DNA of 64,000 nucleotides from Betaproteobacteria bacterium UBA2592. GTDB lineage: Bacteria > Pseudomonadota > Gammaproteobacteria > Burkholderiales > Rhodocyclaceae. Positions 1 to 7,963 of this stretch are shown in pieces (position 1 is the first letter of the stretch; each line of letters starts with the position of its first letter). The translations under genes and the position numbers were made by a program. The notes beneath the pieces were generated by a model. The model was not told the origin of the DNA. It did no database searches and saw only the letters and a program-made list of their open reading frames with translations. The DNA lies in NCBI GenBank assembly GCA_002340095.1, contig DDKS01000067.1, positions 22,617-86,616 of the forward strand. Direction: 5' to 3'.

Positions 1-735
1 CTTCAAGTAATTGATCGTGACATCATCCACGGCCACCAGGCCCAGGCGGGCACCGGCTTCGATGGCCATGTTGCAGAGGGTCATGCGCCCCTCCATGGAG
101 AGGCTGCGGATGGTGGACCCGCCAAATTCGATGGCATAGCCGGTACCACCGGCCGTACCGATCCTGCCGATGATGGCCAGGGCCAGATCCTTTGCGGTCA
201 CGCCCTTGCCCAACTGGCCCTCGACGCGGATCAGCATGGATTTGGATTTCTTCTGGATCAGGCACTGGGTAGCCAGCACATGCTCCACCTCGGAAGTACC
301 GATGCCGTGGGCCATGCAGGCGAAGGCGCCATGGGTGGAGGTATGGGAATCGCCGCAGACCACGGTCATGCCGGGCAGGGTGGCGCCGTTCTCGGGCCCC
401 ACCACGTGGACGATGCCCTGGCGCAGGTCCTTGAAGGGGAAATAGGCCAACGCCCCCACCTCGCGAATATTGCTATCCAGGGTTTCCACCTGCTGGCGGG
501 ACACCGGATCCTTGATGCCCTCGTCCCAATGGTCGGTGGGTGTATTGTGGTCGGCCGTGGCAACGATGGAAGAAACGCGCCAGGGCTTGCGACCCGCCAG
601 CTTCAGCCCCTCGAAGGCTTGCGGGCTGGTCACTTCGTGGATCAGGTGGCGGTCGATGTAGATCAGGGCCGTGCCATCCGCCTCCTGGCGGACCACGTGA
701 TCGTTCCAGAGTTTGTCGTAAAGCGTTTGCGGCAT
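1..735 (-). CDS. leuC: 3-isopropylmalate dehydratase large subunit, partial (C-terminus beyond window)
   Basis: The N-terminal 245 residues of the large subunit of isopropylmalate isomerase, an aconitase-family enzyme that converts 2- to 3-isopropylmalate in leucine synthesis. The reading frame starts MPQTLYDKLW and contains HEVTSPQAF, TADHNTPT and GDSHTSTHGAF, all typical of LeuC. The three cluster cysteines of the family lie in the C-terminal half, which is off the left edge, so this is an edge truncation and not a broken gene. An MFS gene lies 80 bp upstream on the same strand. No strong Shine-Dalgarno sequence is visible before the ATG, but the start matches the family N-terminus. Confidence 0.95.
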   Translation of the reverse strand, partial: MPQTLYDKLWNDHVVRQEADGTALIYIDRHLIHEVTSPQAFEGLKLAGRKPWRVSSIVATADHNTPTDHWDEGIKDPVSRQQVETLDSNIREVGALAYFPFKDLRQGIVHVVGPENGATLPGMTVVCGDSHTSTHGAFACMAHGIGTSEVEHVLATQCLIQKKSKSMLIRVEGQLGKGVTAKDLALAIIGRIGTAGGTGYAIEFGGSTIRSLSMEGRMTLCNMAIEAGARLGLVAVDDVTINYLK

Positions 736-815
736 GGGCTGAATCCGGAAACCGGGGAAAGTTGCTGATTATGGCACAGCCAGCGTCATTCTGGACAAGC
801 CGGACAGCAGGAAGA

Positions 816-1979
816 TCAGGCCTGCCCTGCCCCGCACTCCAGTTCGCCCCCCCTGACCCAGCGCCACACCAGCCAGCCCCCCACCAGGGCGGCAAGGGCA
901 CTCAGACTGTAAGTCCAGCCCGCCCCGGCATCCTCCCAGATCAAGCCGCTCACCAGCCCCCCCAGTAACCCCCCCGCACCAAAAGACAGACTCGAATACA
1001 GGGCTTGCCCCCTCGCCTGACTCGAACCCGGAAACCAGAGGCTGACCACCGCAATGGCCGCAGCGTGGTAGGCCCCGAAGGTCAGGGCATGCAACACCTG
1101 TCCCAGCAGCACCAGAGCCAGGCTTTCCACTCCCCAGCCCATCAGCAGAAAACGTAGTACCGCCGCAGCAAAACTGATGAGCAGAATCCGGCGCAAGCCC
1201 AGCCAGCGCCCCAGACGCGGCATCAGCAGAAAAACCAGGATTTCCGCCAGCACCCCCAGGGACCAGAGCAAGCCCACCTCGGACTTGCTGTAGCCGTGGG
1301 CTGCCAGATGGATCGAATAAAAAATGTAGTACGCCCCGTGGGCCAGGGACATGGCAAAACACGCCCCCAGCAAGGCACGCACCCTGGGCTGGGCCAGAAT
1401 GCTGCCCACCGGCGCCTGGACACCCGCAACAGCCCGTTGCTCCGCCTCCGGCAGCAGCAGGGAGCAGACCAGGATACCGGCCAGCACCAGGGTACACACC
1501 CAGAGCACCCCCGCCTCCGGCACCCAGTCCAGCAAGGCCCCGGTACCCAGCACGCTGACGATGAAACCCACCGATCCCCACAGGCGGATGCTGCCGTAGC
1601 GGGCAGGCTGACCGCGCAGATGATCGAAAGTAAGCGTCTCGACCAGCGGCAGCGCCGCGCTCCAAAAAAAGGCCAGGACAGTCATGGCCACCAGCATGGG
1701 CTCAAGCCGGTCCAGCCAGAAAAAGGCCAGGAACCCCAGCAGGCTCATACCTCCAGCCAGACGCACGATTCCGACCCGACCGTGACCCCGGTCCGCCAGC
1801 CAGCCCCAGGCATATGGCCCCAGGAGCCGCATCAACTGCATCTGGGACATCAGCAAACCGATATCCCAGGCGGAAAAGGCAATGGATTGAAGGTAAAGCC
1901 CGAAATACGGGGAGAAGACCCCGATAAAGGCAAAATAAAAGAAGTAGTAGCCGGACAGGCGCCAGTAAGGCAATTGCAT
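816..1979 (-). CDS. MFS transporter, HcaT-like (MFS_1_like) family
   Basis: A 387-residue major facilitator superfamily carrier with about 12 hydrophobic segments. The N-terminus (MQLPYWRLSGYYF) and the segment ISLLMSQMQ-like GLLMSQMQLMRLLGPY resemble the HcaT/MFS_1_like group, whose founding member is a putative phenylpropionate carrier. Substrate cannot be deduced. The ATG at 1979 is chosen because it gives the conserved start; an in-frame ATG 16 codons upstream would add an unlikely proline-rich extension. It lies just upstream of leuC on the same strand and could be cotranscribed, though no functional link is apparent. Confidence 0.85.
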   Translation of the reverse strand: MQLPYWRLSGYYFFYFAFIGVFSPYFGLYLQSIAFSAWDIGLLMSQMQLMRLLGPYAWGWLADRGHGRVGIVRLAGGMSLLGFLAFFWLDRLEPMLVAMTVLAFFWSAALPLVETLTFDHLRGQPARYGSIRLWGSVGFIVSVLGTGALLDWVPEAGVLWVCTLVLAGILVCSLLLPEAEQRAVAGVQAPVGSILAQPRVRALLGACFAMSLAHGAYYIFYSIHLAAHGYSKSEVGLLWSLGVLAEILVFLLMPRLGRWLGLRRILLISFAAAVLRFLLMGWGVESLALVLLGQVLHALTFGAYHAAAIAVVSLWFPGSSQARGQALYSSLSFGAGGLLGGLVSGLIWEDAGAGWTYSLSALAALVGGWLVWRWVRGGELECGAGQA

Positions 1980-2078
1980 GGCGGACACAGGAGCAACTCC
2001 GGAAAAGGGCGGCGCCAGGCGCCGCACCCCTTCAGACTACCCGGCCCCCCAGGCAGTGTCCATGAACCCCGAACGGCA

Positions 2079-3665
2079 TCAGCCCAGCATGCCCTTGATC
2101 ATGAAGAACAGCATGGCGGCCAGGATGGCGGAAGCGGGCACCGTGATGACCCAGGCGGCGGCAATCTTGAGCAGTTGGGAGCGTTTCACCAGTTCCTGGC
2201 GATAGACCCGCTTGAGCCCCTTGCGCTCCAGCTTGGAAAAGTTGGCCGGATCCATGCGCATTTTCGAACGCAGCTTCAGCTCCACCAACATTTCCCCCTT
2301 CTCCTGCACGGAAGCCGCCTTGAATCGCGCCAGAAAGGCATTGATGGCCACCAGATCTCCCTCCGGATGATGTGCCCGGATCTCTTCCTCCATCCGGGCA
2401 TAGTTGGCTTTCAAATACTCGCGCAGGAAACCCACGCCGAAAACCCCGCCCACCGCAATGTGAGTGGAACTCACCGGCAGGCCCATCTGGCTCGCCACGA
2501 TCACGGTAATGGTCGCCGACATGGCAATGCAGTAGGCCCGCATCTTGTCCAGCTCGGTAATCTCGGAGCCGACGGTACGGATCACCTTGGGTCCGAACAA
2601 GGCCAGACCAATGGAAATACCCAGCCCCCCCACCATCATCACCCACAAGGGAATCGCCGCCTTGTCCGCGACCGTGCCGGCACCGGAGGACACCGCGTTG
2701 TAAATCGCCGCCAGCGGCCCGATGGCATTGGCCACATCATTCGCACCGTGGGCAAAACTGAGCAGCGCGGCCGAGAAGATCAGCGGCACGGTAAAGAGCT
2801 GATTGACGCTCTCCTTGCTGTTCTCGATCCGGCCCATGCGCGCCCGCAGGAAAGGACGCAAGCTGGCATACACCAGCGCCCCCACTCCGAAACCGGCGAT
2901 GGTGGCCGTAAGCACCCCCACCTTCCAGATCTTGTTCAACCCCTTGAGCATCAGATAAGTGGTGAAGGACCAGGCCATCAGCGCCACCAACAGGGGCACC
3001 ATGCGCACGGCCGCCTCCACCATATCCTGCTTGTAGGTGATGCTGCGCTTGATGAGATACAAGAACCCCGCCGCAAAAACCCCGCCCAGCACCGGAGAAA
3101 CCACCCAGCTCGCCACGATCTCGGTCATGGTGTCCCAGTTCACCACGTCCAGGCCGGCCGCAGCGGCACCCGCACCAAGAATCGCCCCCACGATGGAATG
3201 GGTGGTGGAAACCGGAGCCCCTACGGCCGTTGCGATGTTCAGCCAGAGCGCCCCGGCCAGCAGCGCCGCCATCATCAACCATATATAGACATCGCCGGCC
3301 GGCAGCCGAGTGGGATCAATGATGCCGCTACGGATAGTAGTCACCACATCCCCACCGGCAATCAACGCGCCCGATGCCTCGAAAATCGCCGCAATGGTCA
3401 GCGCCCCACCCAGGGTCAGGGCGTGGGAACCCACCGCCGGACCCACATTGTTCGCCACATCGTTGGCACCGATATTCATGGCCATGTAACCGCCGATCAT
3501 CGCGGCCATGACCAGCAGCATGCTGCCCCGTTCCAGTTCCAGCGTCGAGGTGTACAACATCACCCCGACGATGAAGATCAGGCCAATGCCCAGCCTGAAA
3601 AGTTCGTTCTGACCTTTTTTGGTAGCTTTTTCAATGTCGTTTATATGTTTGAGTTCCACACTCAC
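2079..3665 (-). CDS. PiT-family inorganic phosphate permease
   Basis: A 528-residue phosphate (metal-phosphate/H+ or Na+) symporter of the PiT family in the inner membrane. It shows the two inverted signature motifs of the family, GANDVANNVGPAVGS near residue 65 and GANDVANAIGPLAAI near residue 310, separated by a cytoplasmic loop, and ends with a charged tail before a last membrane helix. The frame opens with GTG codons at 3665 and 3659; a GGGAGA ribosome-binding site sits immediately before the first and about 7 nt before the second, so the true start may be 3659. A Pho-box-like operator lies about 31 bp upstream, suggesting PhoB control. Divergent from mutS. Confidence 0.93.
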   Translation of the reverse strand: MSVELKHINDIEKATKKGQNELFRLGIGLIFIVGVMLYTSTLELERGSMLLVMAAMIGGYMAMNIGANDVANNVGPAVGSHALTLGGALTIAAIFEASGALIAGGDVVTTIRSGIIDPTRLPAGDVYIWLMMAALLAGALWLNIATAVGAPVSTTHSIVGAILGAGAAAAGLDVVNWDTMTEIVASWVVSPVLGGVFAAGFLYLIKRSITYKQDMVEAAVRMVPLLVALMAWSFTTYLMLKGLNKIWKVGVLTATIAGFGVGALVYASLRPFLRARMGRIENSKESVNQLFTVPLIFSAALLSFAHGANDVANAIGPLAAIYNAVSSGAGTVADKAAIPLWVMMVGGLGISIGLALFGPKVIRTVGSEITELDKMRAYCIAMSATITVIVASQMGLPVSSTHIAVGGVFGVGFLREYLKANYARMEEEIRAHHPEGDLVAINAFLARFKAASVQEKGEMLVELKLRSKMRMDPANFSKLERKGLKRVYRQELVKRSQLLKIAAAWVITVPASAILAAMLFFMIKGMLG

Positions 3666-3695
3666 TCTCCCGCTGTTCTCGAAGCGGGGCGTATT

Positions 3696-3724
3696 GTTTC
3701 ACAATCGTTACAAAATAGTGACAT
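3696..3724 (-). promoter_or_regulatory. Pho-box-like PhoB operator, three half-sites
   Basis: On the minus strand three 7-mers, ATGTCAC, TTGTAAC and GTGAAAC, are spaced by exactly 4 AT-rich bases (period 11). The PhoB box consists of CTGTCAT-like 7-mers separated by 4 AT-rich bases, so spacing and sequence both fit. It lies upstream of the phosphate permease. No good -10 element is seen in the short gap to the start codon, so whether PhoB would activate or repress cannot be told. Confidence 0.65.
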
Positions 3725-3884
3725 TCCGAAACCCTCCCGCCTCAAAACGAGCCTCCCGCATGGAATGCCCGAGTAAGGATATTTGCCGTTTTACGCAACA
3801 AAAACCATCGACAAATCCTGTGGTTTCAGGCGACATGACTCCCCCCCTGCTAAAATCCACCCTTTGCCCGATACCGACAAGCCC

Positions 3885-6476
3885 ATGAGCAAGTCCGCCG
3901 ACAGCGCCAAGCACACCCCGATGATGCAGCAGTACCTGGCTCTCAAGGCCCAGCATCCGGACACCTTGCTGCTGTATCGCATGGGGGACTTCTACGAGCT
4001 GTTCTACGGGGATGCGGAAAAGGCGGCGCGGCTGCTGGACATTACCCTCACCACCCGGGGCCAGTCGGCCGGGGCGCCCATCAAGATGGCGGGGATTCCC
4101 TACCACGCGCTGGAGAGCTACTTGGCCAAGCTGGTGAAGCTGGGGGAATCGGTGGTGATCTGCGAGCAGATCGGCGATCCTGCCACCAGCAAGGGGCCGG
4201 TGGAGCGGGCCGTGGCCCGCATCGTTACCCCAGGCACCCTCACTGATGCCTCCTTGCTGGACGAACGCCGGGATGTGCTGCTCCTGGCCCTGACCCAGGC
4301 GCGCCAGACGGTGGGCCTGGCCCGCTTGAATCTGGCCAGCGGCGAATTCATCCTCACCGAGATTCCCGCCGCCCAGCTGGGCGCCACCCTGGAGCGCATC
4401 CGCCCGGCGGAAATCCTGCTGCCGGACGGGCTGGACATCAGCCTGCCCGAAGGGGTGGCCCGTACCCGGCGGCCGGACTGGCATTTCGAGCCGGACAGCG
4501 CCAAAGCGCTGCTCTGTGACCATTTCAAAGTACGCTCCCTGGGCGGCTTCGGGGCCGATGACTTGGGCCCCGCCCTGGCGGCGGCCGGCGCCCTGCTCCA
4601 GTACGCTCAGGCCACCCAGGCCCGGGCCCTGCCCCACGTGCAGGGCCTGCAGGTGGAACTGGAAAGCGCCTACCTGGGTCTGGACACGGCCACCCGGCGC
4701 AATCTGGAACTCACCGAGACCCTACGGGGCCAACCGGCCCCCACCCTGTTCTCCTTGCTCGACACCTGCGTCACCAGCATGGGGGCCCGCTACCTACGCC
4801 ACGCCCTGCATCATCCCCTGCGCAACCCGGCCCTGCCCACTGCCCGCCAGGAGGCGGTGGCCGTGCTGCTGGAAGACTACGGCCATCTGGCCGGGCAGGT
4901 GCGCCAGGCCCTGAAGGGCCAAGCCGACCTGGAACGCATCGCCGGGCGCATTGCCCTGATGAACGCCCGCCCCCGGGACCTGTCCGCCCTGCGGGATTCC
5001 CTGGCCCGGCTGCCGGAACTGGCAGCCCCCCTTCTCTCTGCCCGAGATGCCAGCCCTCTGCTGGCCGAATTGGCAGCCGAACTGGTGGCTCCTGGGGAGG
5101 CCCTGGAACTTCTCAACCGGGCCATTGCCGCCGAACCCGCCGCCCAGATCCGGGACGGGGGCGTGATCGCCCCCGGTTATGACGCAGAGCTGGACGAACT
5201 CCGGGCCCTGAACGACAACTGCGGCGCCTTCCTGATGGACCTGGAAGCGCGAGAGCGGGAACGCACCGGCATTCCCAGCCTCAAGGTGGAATACAACAAG
5301 GTGCATGGCTTCTACATCGAGGTGACTCACACCCACGGGGACAAAATTCCCACGGATTACCGCCGCCGCCAGACCCTGAAGAATGCTGAACGTTACATCA
5401 CCCCGGAGCTGAAGGCCTTCGAGGACAAAGCTCTGTCCGCCCAGGAGCGGGGCCTGGCCCGGGAAAAGGCCCTGTTCGAGGACATCCTCAACCGTCTGCA
5501 GCCGGAGGTCAGCCGCCTGCTGGCCATCGCCCGGGCCGTGGCCCAGCTCGACATGCTCGCCAGTTTCGCGGACACGGCCCTGCGCCGCAACTGGTGCCGG
5601 CCCGAGTTCAGCAGCGAGCCGGGCATCCACATCCAGGGCGGGCGCCACCCGGTGGTGGAGGGAGAAATGGAAGGCAGCGGCGACACCTTCATTGCCAACG
5701 ACGTGGATCTTTCCGACAACCGCCGCCTGCTACTCATCACCGGTCCCAACATGGGTGGTAAATCCACCTACATGCGCCAGACAGCCCTGATCGCCCTGCT
5801 CGCCCATGTGGGCAGCTTCGTGCCCGCGCAAGCGGCCACCCTGGGCCCCCTGGACCGCATCTTCACCCGCATCGGCGCTTCTGACGACCTGGCTTCAGGC
5901 CGCTCCACCTTCATGGTGGAAATGACCGAGGCCGCCGCCATTTTGCACCACGCCAGCCCCAACAGCCTGGTGCTGATGGACGAGATCGGCCGGGGCACCT
6001 CCACCTTCGACGGCCTGGCCCTGGCCTTTGCCATCTGCCGTCACCTGCTGGAGAAGAACCGCAGCCTGACCCTGTTCGCCACCCACTATTTCGAACTTAC
6101 CCGCCTGGCCCAGAACTATCCCACCCTGGCCAACGTGCATCTGGATGCGGTAGAGCACGGGGAGCGCATCGTCTTCCTGCACACGGTGGAAGAAGGCCCG
6201 GCCAACCAAAGTTACGGCATCCAGGTGGCAGCTCTGGCGGGTATGCCCGGAGCCGTGGTGCGGGCGGCCAAAAGGCAGTTGCGGGAGCTGGAACAAAAGG
6301 CTTCGGAACCCCCCTTGCAGCCGGACCTGTTCGCCAGCGCCCCGGCTCTGGAGCCAGAAGTGCATATCGAGCCCCATCCGGTGCTAAAGCAACTCGAAGT
6401 CCTGGACCCGGACAGCCTCACCCCCCGGGAAGCCCTGGATGCCCTGTACCGCCTGAAGGAAGCTCTGTGCCAATGA
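3885..6476 (+). CDS. mutS: DNA mismatch repair ATPase MutS
   Basis: An 863-residue MutS protein that recognises mismatches and loops and recruits MutL. The mismatch-binding Phe-X-Glu motif is seen in MGDFYELF near the N-terminus; the ABC-type ATPase has a Walker A GPNMGGKST near residue 620, DEIGRGTSTFDG, and the ATHYFELT segment. The length is normal for MutS. The ATG at 3885 (MSKSADSAKHTP) is preferred to an upstream in-frame ATG at 3783 because homologues start here and the extension is low-complexity. Transcribed away from the phosphate permease. Its stop codon overlaps the start of the next gene. Confidence 0.97.
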   Translation: MSKSADSAKHTPMMQQYLALKAQHPDTLLLYRMGDFYELFYGDAEKAARLLDITLTTRGQSAGAPIKMAGIPYHALESYLAKLVKLGESVVICEQIGDPATSKGPVERAVARIVTPGTLTDASLLDERRDVLLLALTQARQTVGLARLNLASGEFILTEIPAAQLGATLERIRPAEILLPDGLDISLPEGVARTRRPDWHFEPDSAKALLCDHFKVRSLGGFGADDLGPALAAAGALLQYAQATQARALPHVQGLQVELESAYLGLDTATRRNLELTETLRGQPAPTLFSLLDTCVTSMGARYLRHALHHPLRNPALPTARQEAVAVLLEDYGHLAGQVRQALKGQADLERIAGRIALMNARPRDLSALRDSLARLPELAAPLLSARDASPLLAELAAELVAPGEALELLNRAIAAEPAAQIRDGGVIAPGYDAELDELRALNDNCGAFLMDLEARERERTGIPSLKVEYNKVHGFYIEVTHTHGDKIPTDYRRRQTLKNAERYITPELKAFEDKALSAQERGLAREKALFEDILNRLQPEVSRLLAIARAVAQLDMLASFADTALRRNWCRPEFSSEPGIHIQGGRHPVVEGEMEGSGDTFIANDVDLSDNRRLLLITGPNMGGKSTYMRQTALIALLAHVGSFVPAQAATLGPLDRIFTRIGASDDLASGRSTFMVEMTEAAAILHHASPNSLVLMDEIGRGTSTFDGLALAFAICRHLLEKNRSLTLFATHYFELTRLAQNYPTLANVHLDAVEHGERIVFLHTVEEGPANQSYGIQVAALAGMPGAVVRAAKRQLRELEQKASEPPLQPDLFASAPALEPEVHIEPHPVLKQLEVLDPDSLTPREALDALYRLKEALCQ

Positions 6477-7444
6477 CCCGCAAGCTCGCCTCCTGGCTGC
6501 TGGCTCTGGCCCTGGGGCTGGCCTTTGGTTTCAACCTGGAAACCGCCCAGGCCGAGACCTGGCATTTCGGCCTGCTGGGCGATGTACCCTACTCGGAACA
6601 AGAGCGGGCCGAGCTGCCAAAGATGCTGGCGGCCATGGCTGCGGAAAGCGGGACGGACAAACCCGCCTTCATCGCCCATATCGGCGACATCAAGCACGGC
6701 AAGGACCGCTGCGACGACGCCCTGTTCCAGGACCGCTACCATCTGTTCCAGGCCAGCCCGGTGCCCCTGGTCTTCGTGCCTGGCGACAATGAATGGACGG
6801 ATTGCGACCGGGCCAGCAACGGCAGTTATGAGCCCCGGGAACGGCTGGCGAAGCTGCGGGAAATCTTCTGGTCAAACGACAGGAGCCTGGGCCGACAGCA
6901 ACTCAGGCTGGAACGGCAAGCCGGGCCATGGCGGGAACACAGCCGCTTCCGCCTGGGGCCTGTGCTGTTCGTCACCCTCAACCTGCCCGGGGGCAACAAC
7001 AACTGGGGCATGACCGACAAGCCCAGTGCCGAATACCTTGAGCGCAACCCGGCGGTAATCGCCTGGTTGGTGGATGCCTTCGCCCTGGCGCGGCAGGAAA
7101 AGCTGCAAGGCGTAGTGCTGCTGTTCCAGGCCAACCCGGGCTTCAAGTATTTCGCCAAGGGCCTGGGCATTTCCGGCTACCGGCAGTTCCTGGAAACCCT
7201 GCGCCAGGAAACCGAGCGCTTCGGCCAGCAGGGCGGCCAGGTGGTGGCGGTGCACGGGGACACCCACCAGTTCCGGGTGGACCAGCCCCTGCGGGACCGC
7301 GAGGGCAAGGTGCTCGCCAACTTCACCCGGGTGGAGACCTTCGGTTATCCGCTCATGGGCTGGGTGCGGGGCAGCATCGACACGACCGAGCCGGGCCTGT
7401 TCCGCTTCGAGGCCCATCCCTGGCCCCCGCGGCAAAGCCCCTGA
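6473..7444 (+). CDS. exported calcineurin-like phosphoesterase-type protein
   Basis: A 323-residue protein with an N-terminal signal peptide (positively charged MTRK, a hydrophobic stretch, then AQAET as a likely cleavage region), so probably periplasmic. Metallophosphoesterase-like motifs are visible: GLLGDVPYSE, HIGDIKHG, FVPGDNEWTDC and VHGDTHQF, matching the order GD..., GD..., GDNE/GNH and GH. The substrate is unknown. The start is taken as the ATG at 6473, which overlaps the mutS stop (ATGA), implying translational coupling; a GTG at 6467 is the alternative. The link to mutS is probably positional only. Confidence 0.7.
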   Translation: MTRKLASWLLALALGLAFGFNLETAQAETWHFGLLGDVPYSEQERAELPKMLAAMAAESGTDKPAFIAHIGDIKHGKDRCDDALFQDRYHLFQASPVPLVFVPGDNEWTDCDRASNGSYEPRERLAKLREIFWSNDRSLGRQQLRLERQAGPWREHSRFRLGPVLFVTLNLPGGNNNWGMTDKPSAEYLERNPAVIAWLVDAFALARQEKLQGVVLLFQANPGFKYFAKGLGISGYRQFLETLRQETERFGQQGGQVVAVHGDTHQFRVDQPLRDREGKVLANFTRVETFGYPLMGWVRGSIDTTEPGLFRFEAHPWPPRQSP

Positions 7445-7456
7445 GCCGGAATCACA

Positions 7457-7478
7457 CAGGGCCCCGTCCGGGGCCCTG
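7457..7478. terminator. GC-rich hairpin between convergent genes
   Basis: A 9-bp perfect stem CAGGGCCCC / GGGGCCCTG with a four-base loop sits between the convergent phosphoesterase-like gene and rbfA. There is no T-run on either side, so intrinsic termination is uncertain. Confidence 0.4.
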
Positions 7479-7480
7479 GC

Positions 7481-7888
7481 TCATTCGGGATCCTTGCTCC
7501 CGGTATCCGGCAGACCTTCGCCATCCCCACCGCTACTGCTGCGGGACAGGGCTGCCGCCTCGTCGATGAGCCGGGAAAGACTGGCCCCCCGCTCCAGGGA
7601 ATCGTCGTGGATGAAGTGCAGTTCCGGCAGGGTGTGGATGCGCACCCGCCGGCCCAGTTCCCGGCGCAGGAAGCCGGAAGCCCGGCGCAGCCCGGCCTGG
7701 ATTTCCGGCAGATGGGAAATGTCCAGGGTGGTGAAAAAAATCTTCGCGTGGGCGTAATCCGGGGTCAGCTCGACGGCAGTGAGGCTGATCATGCCCACAC
7801 GGGGGTCCTTGAGTTCGCTACGGATGATCTCGGCCAGATCCCGGCGGATCTGCTCGGACACCCGGTCCGAGCGGGAAAAGCTTTTCAT
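7481..7888 (-). CDS. rbfA: 30S ribosome-binding factor A
   Basis: A 135-residue RbfA, a KH-type factor needed for late 30S maturation (16S rRNA 5' processing) and cold adaptation. The diagnostic N-terminus RSDRVSEQIRRDLAEII, the core DPRVGMISLTAVELTPDYAHAK (seen in parts: DPRVGM, SLTAVELTPD) and LRRASGFLRREL are present. It lies 75 bp downstream of infB on the same strand, in the order rimP-nusA-infB-rbfA. In many proteobacteria truB and rpsO follow, but here the operon ends against a convergent gene. The acidic, serine-rich tail is variable in the family. Confidence 0.95.
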   Translation of the reverse strand: MKSFSRSDRVSEQIRRDLAEIIRSELKDPRVGMISLTAVELTPDYAHAKIFFTTLDISHLPEIQAGLRRASGFLRRELGRRVRIHTLPELHFIHDDSLERGASLSRLIDEAAALSRSSSGGDGEGLPDTGSKDPE

Positions 7889-7963
7889 GTCATGACTCCC
7901 GGAAAAGGGAAGCGAGGCCGGGACCGGCAGGCCCCGCCTCGCTGCACGGATTCCATCTGCTGC

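Noticed and set aside
1296..3776. An 826-codon open frame on the + strand
   Set aside because: It is antisense to the MFS and phosphate permease genes and has shadow-like composition.
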